A stretch of DNA of 64,000 nt from Larimichthys crocea (Eukaryota > Chordata > Actinopteri > Sciaenidae): the NCBI RefSeq assembly GCF_000972845.2, contig NC_040018.1:2647632-2711631 (forward strand). Direction: 5' to 3'. Positions 39,400 through 64,000 of this stretch are shown one piece after another. The position numbers were made by a program, and so were the translations under genes. Below the pieces are notes generated by a model, which had not been told where the DNA came from, did no database searches, and saw only the letters and a list, made by a program, of their open reading frames with translations. Each line of letters starts with the position of its first letter. Position 1 is the first letter of the stretch.

Positions 39400-64000
<24,601 letters not shown>

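Overview
The window is vertebrate nuclear DNA, almost certainly from a spiny-rayed (percomorph) teleost. It carries split genes with GT-AG introns, a very high density of CA/GT and GA microsatellites, and many degraded copies of short interspersed repeats of types I recognise from percomorph genomes. There is no bacterial, phage or plasmid signature. Species and repeat names come from memory, because no database could be searched.

From 1 to about 37,350 I find no protein-coding gene. This is an intergenic or distal regulatory stretch made of microsatellites, tRNA-derived SINE-like elements (1-128, 2479-2889, 15085-15290, 29703-29896, 31682-31812), several other dispersed repeat families with more than one copy in the window, and long unique segments. 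Some of the unique segments look like conserved non-coding regulatory DNA but cannot be proved so from one sequence.

From about 37,350 to 39,400 lies a GC/CpG-richer promoter-like zone. It has two separate clusters of CCAAT/ATTGG boxes, each with a CCCACGTGGGG E-box, followed by a probable spliced 5' leader.

From 39,400 to the right edge is one plus-strand gene, a Groucho/TLE co-repressor best matching TLE3. I resolved 18 coding exons with in-phase splice junctions, about 702 codons. They cover the Q (tetramerisation), GP, CcN (nuclear localisation), SP and most of the seven-bladed WD40 domain. The last two exons expected from the family (about 65-70 residues) lie beyond position 64,000, so the gene is cut by the window. 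Two in-frame splice variants of the Q/GP boundary are visible: a tandem donor at exon 6 adding [10 protein letters not shown], and a possible 42-bp Gln-rich cassette exon inside intron 6.

TLE3 does not bind DNA itself. It is recruited by HES/Hairy, TCF/LEF, RUNX, PAX, FOX and NKX factors through WRPW or eh1 peptides and represses their targets. The most useful leads are the alternative splicing of the Q/GP junction, the duplicated promoter cluster, and candidate regulatory segments upstream and in introns. I saw no clearly new biological system.
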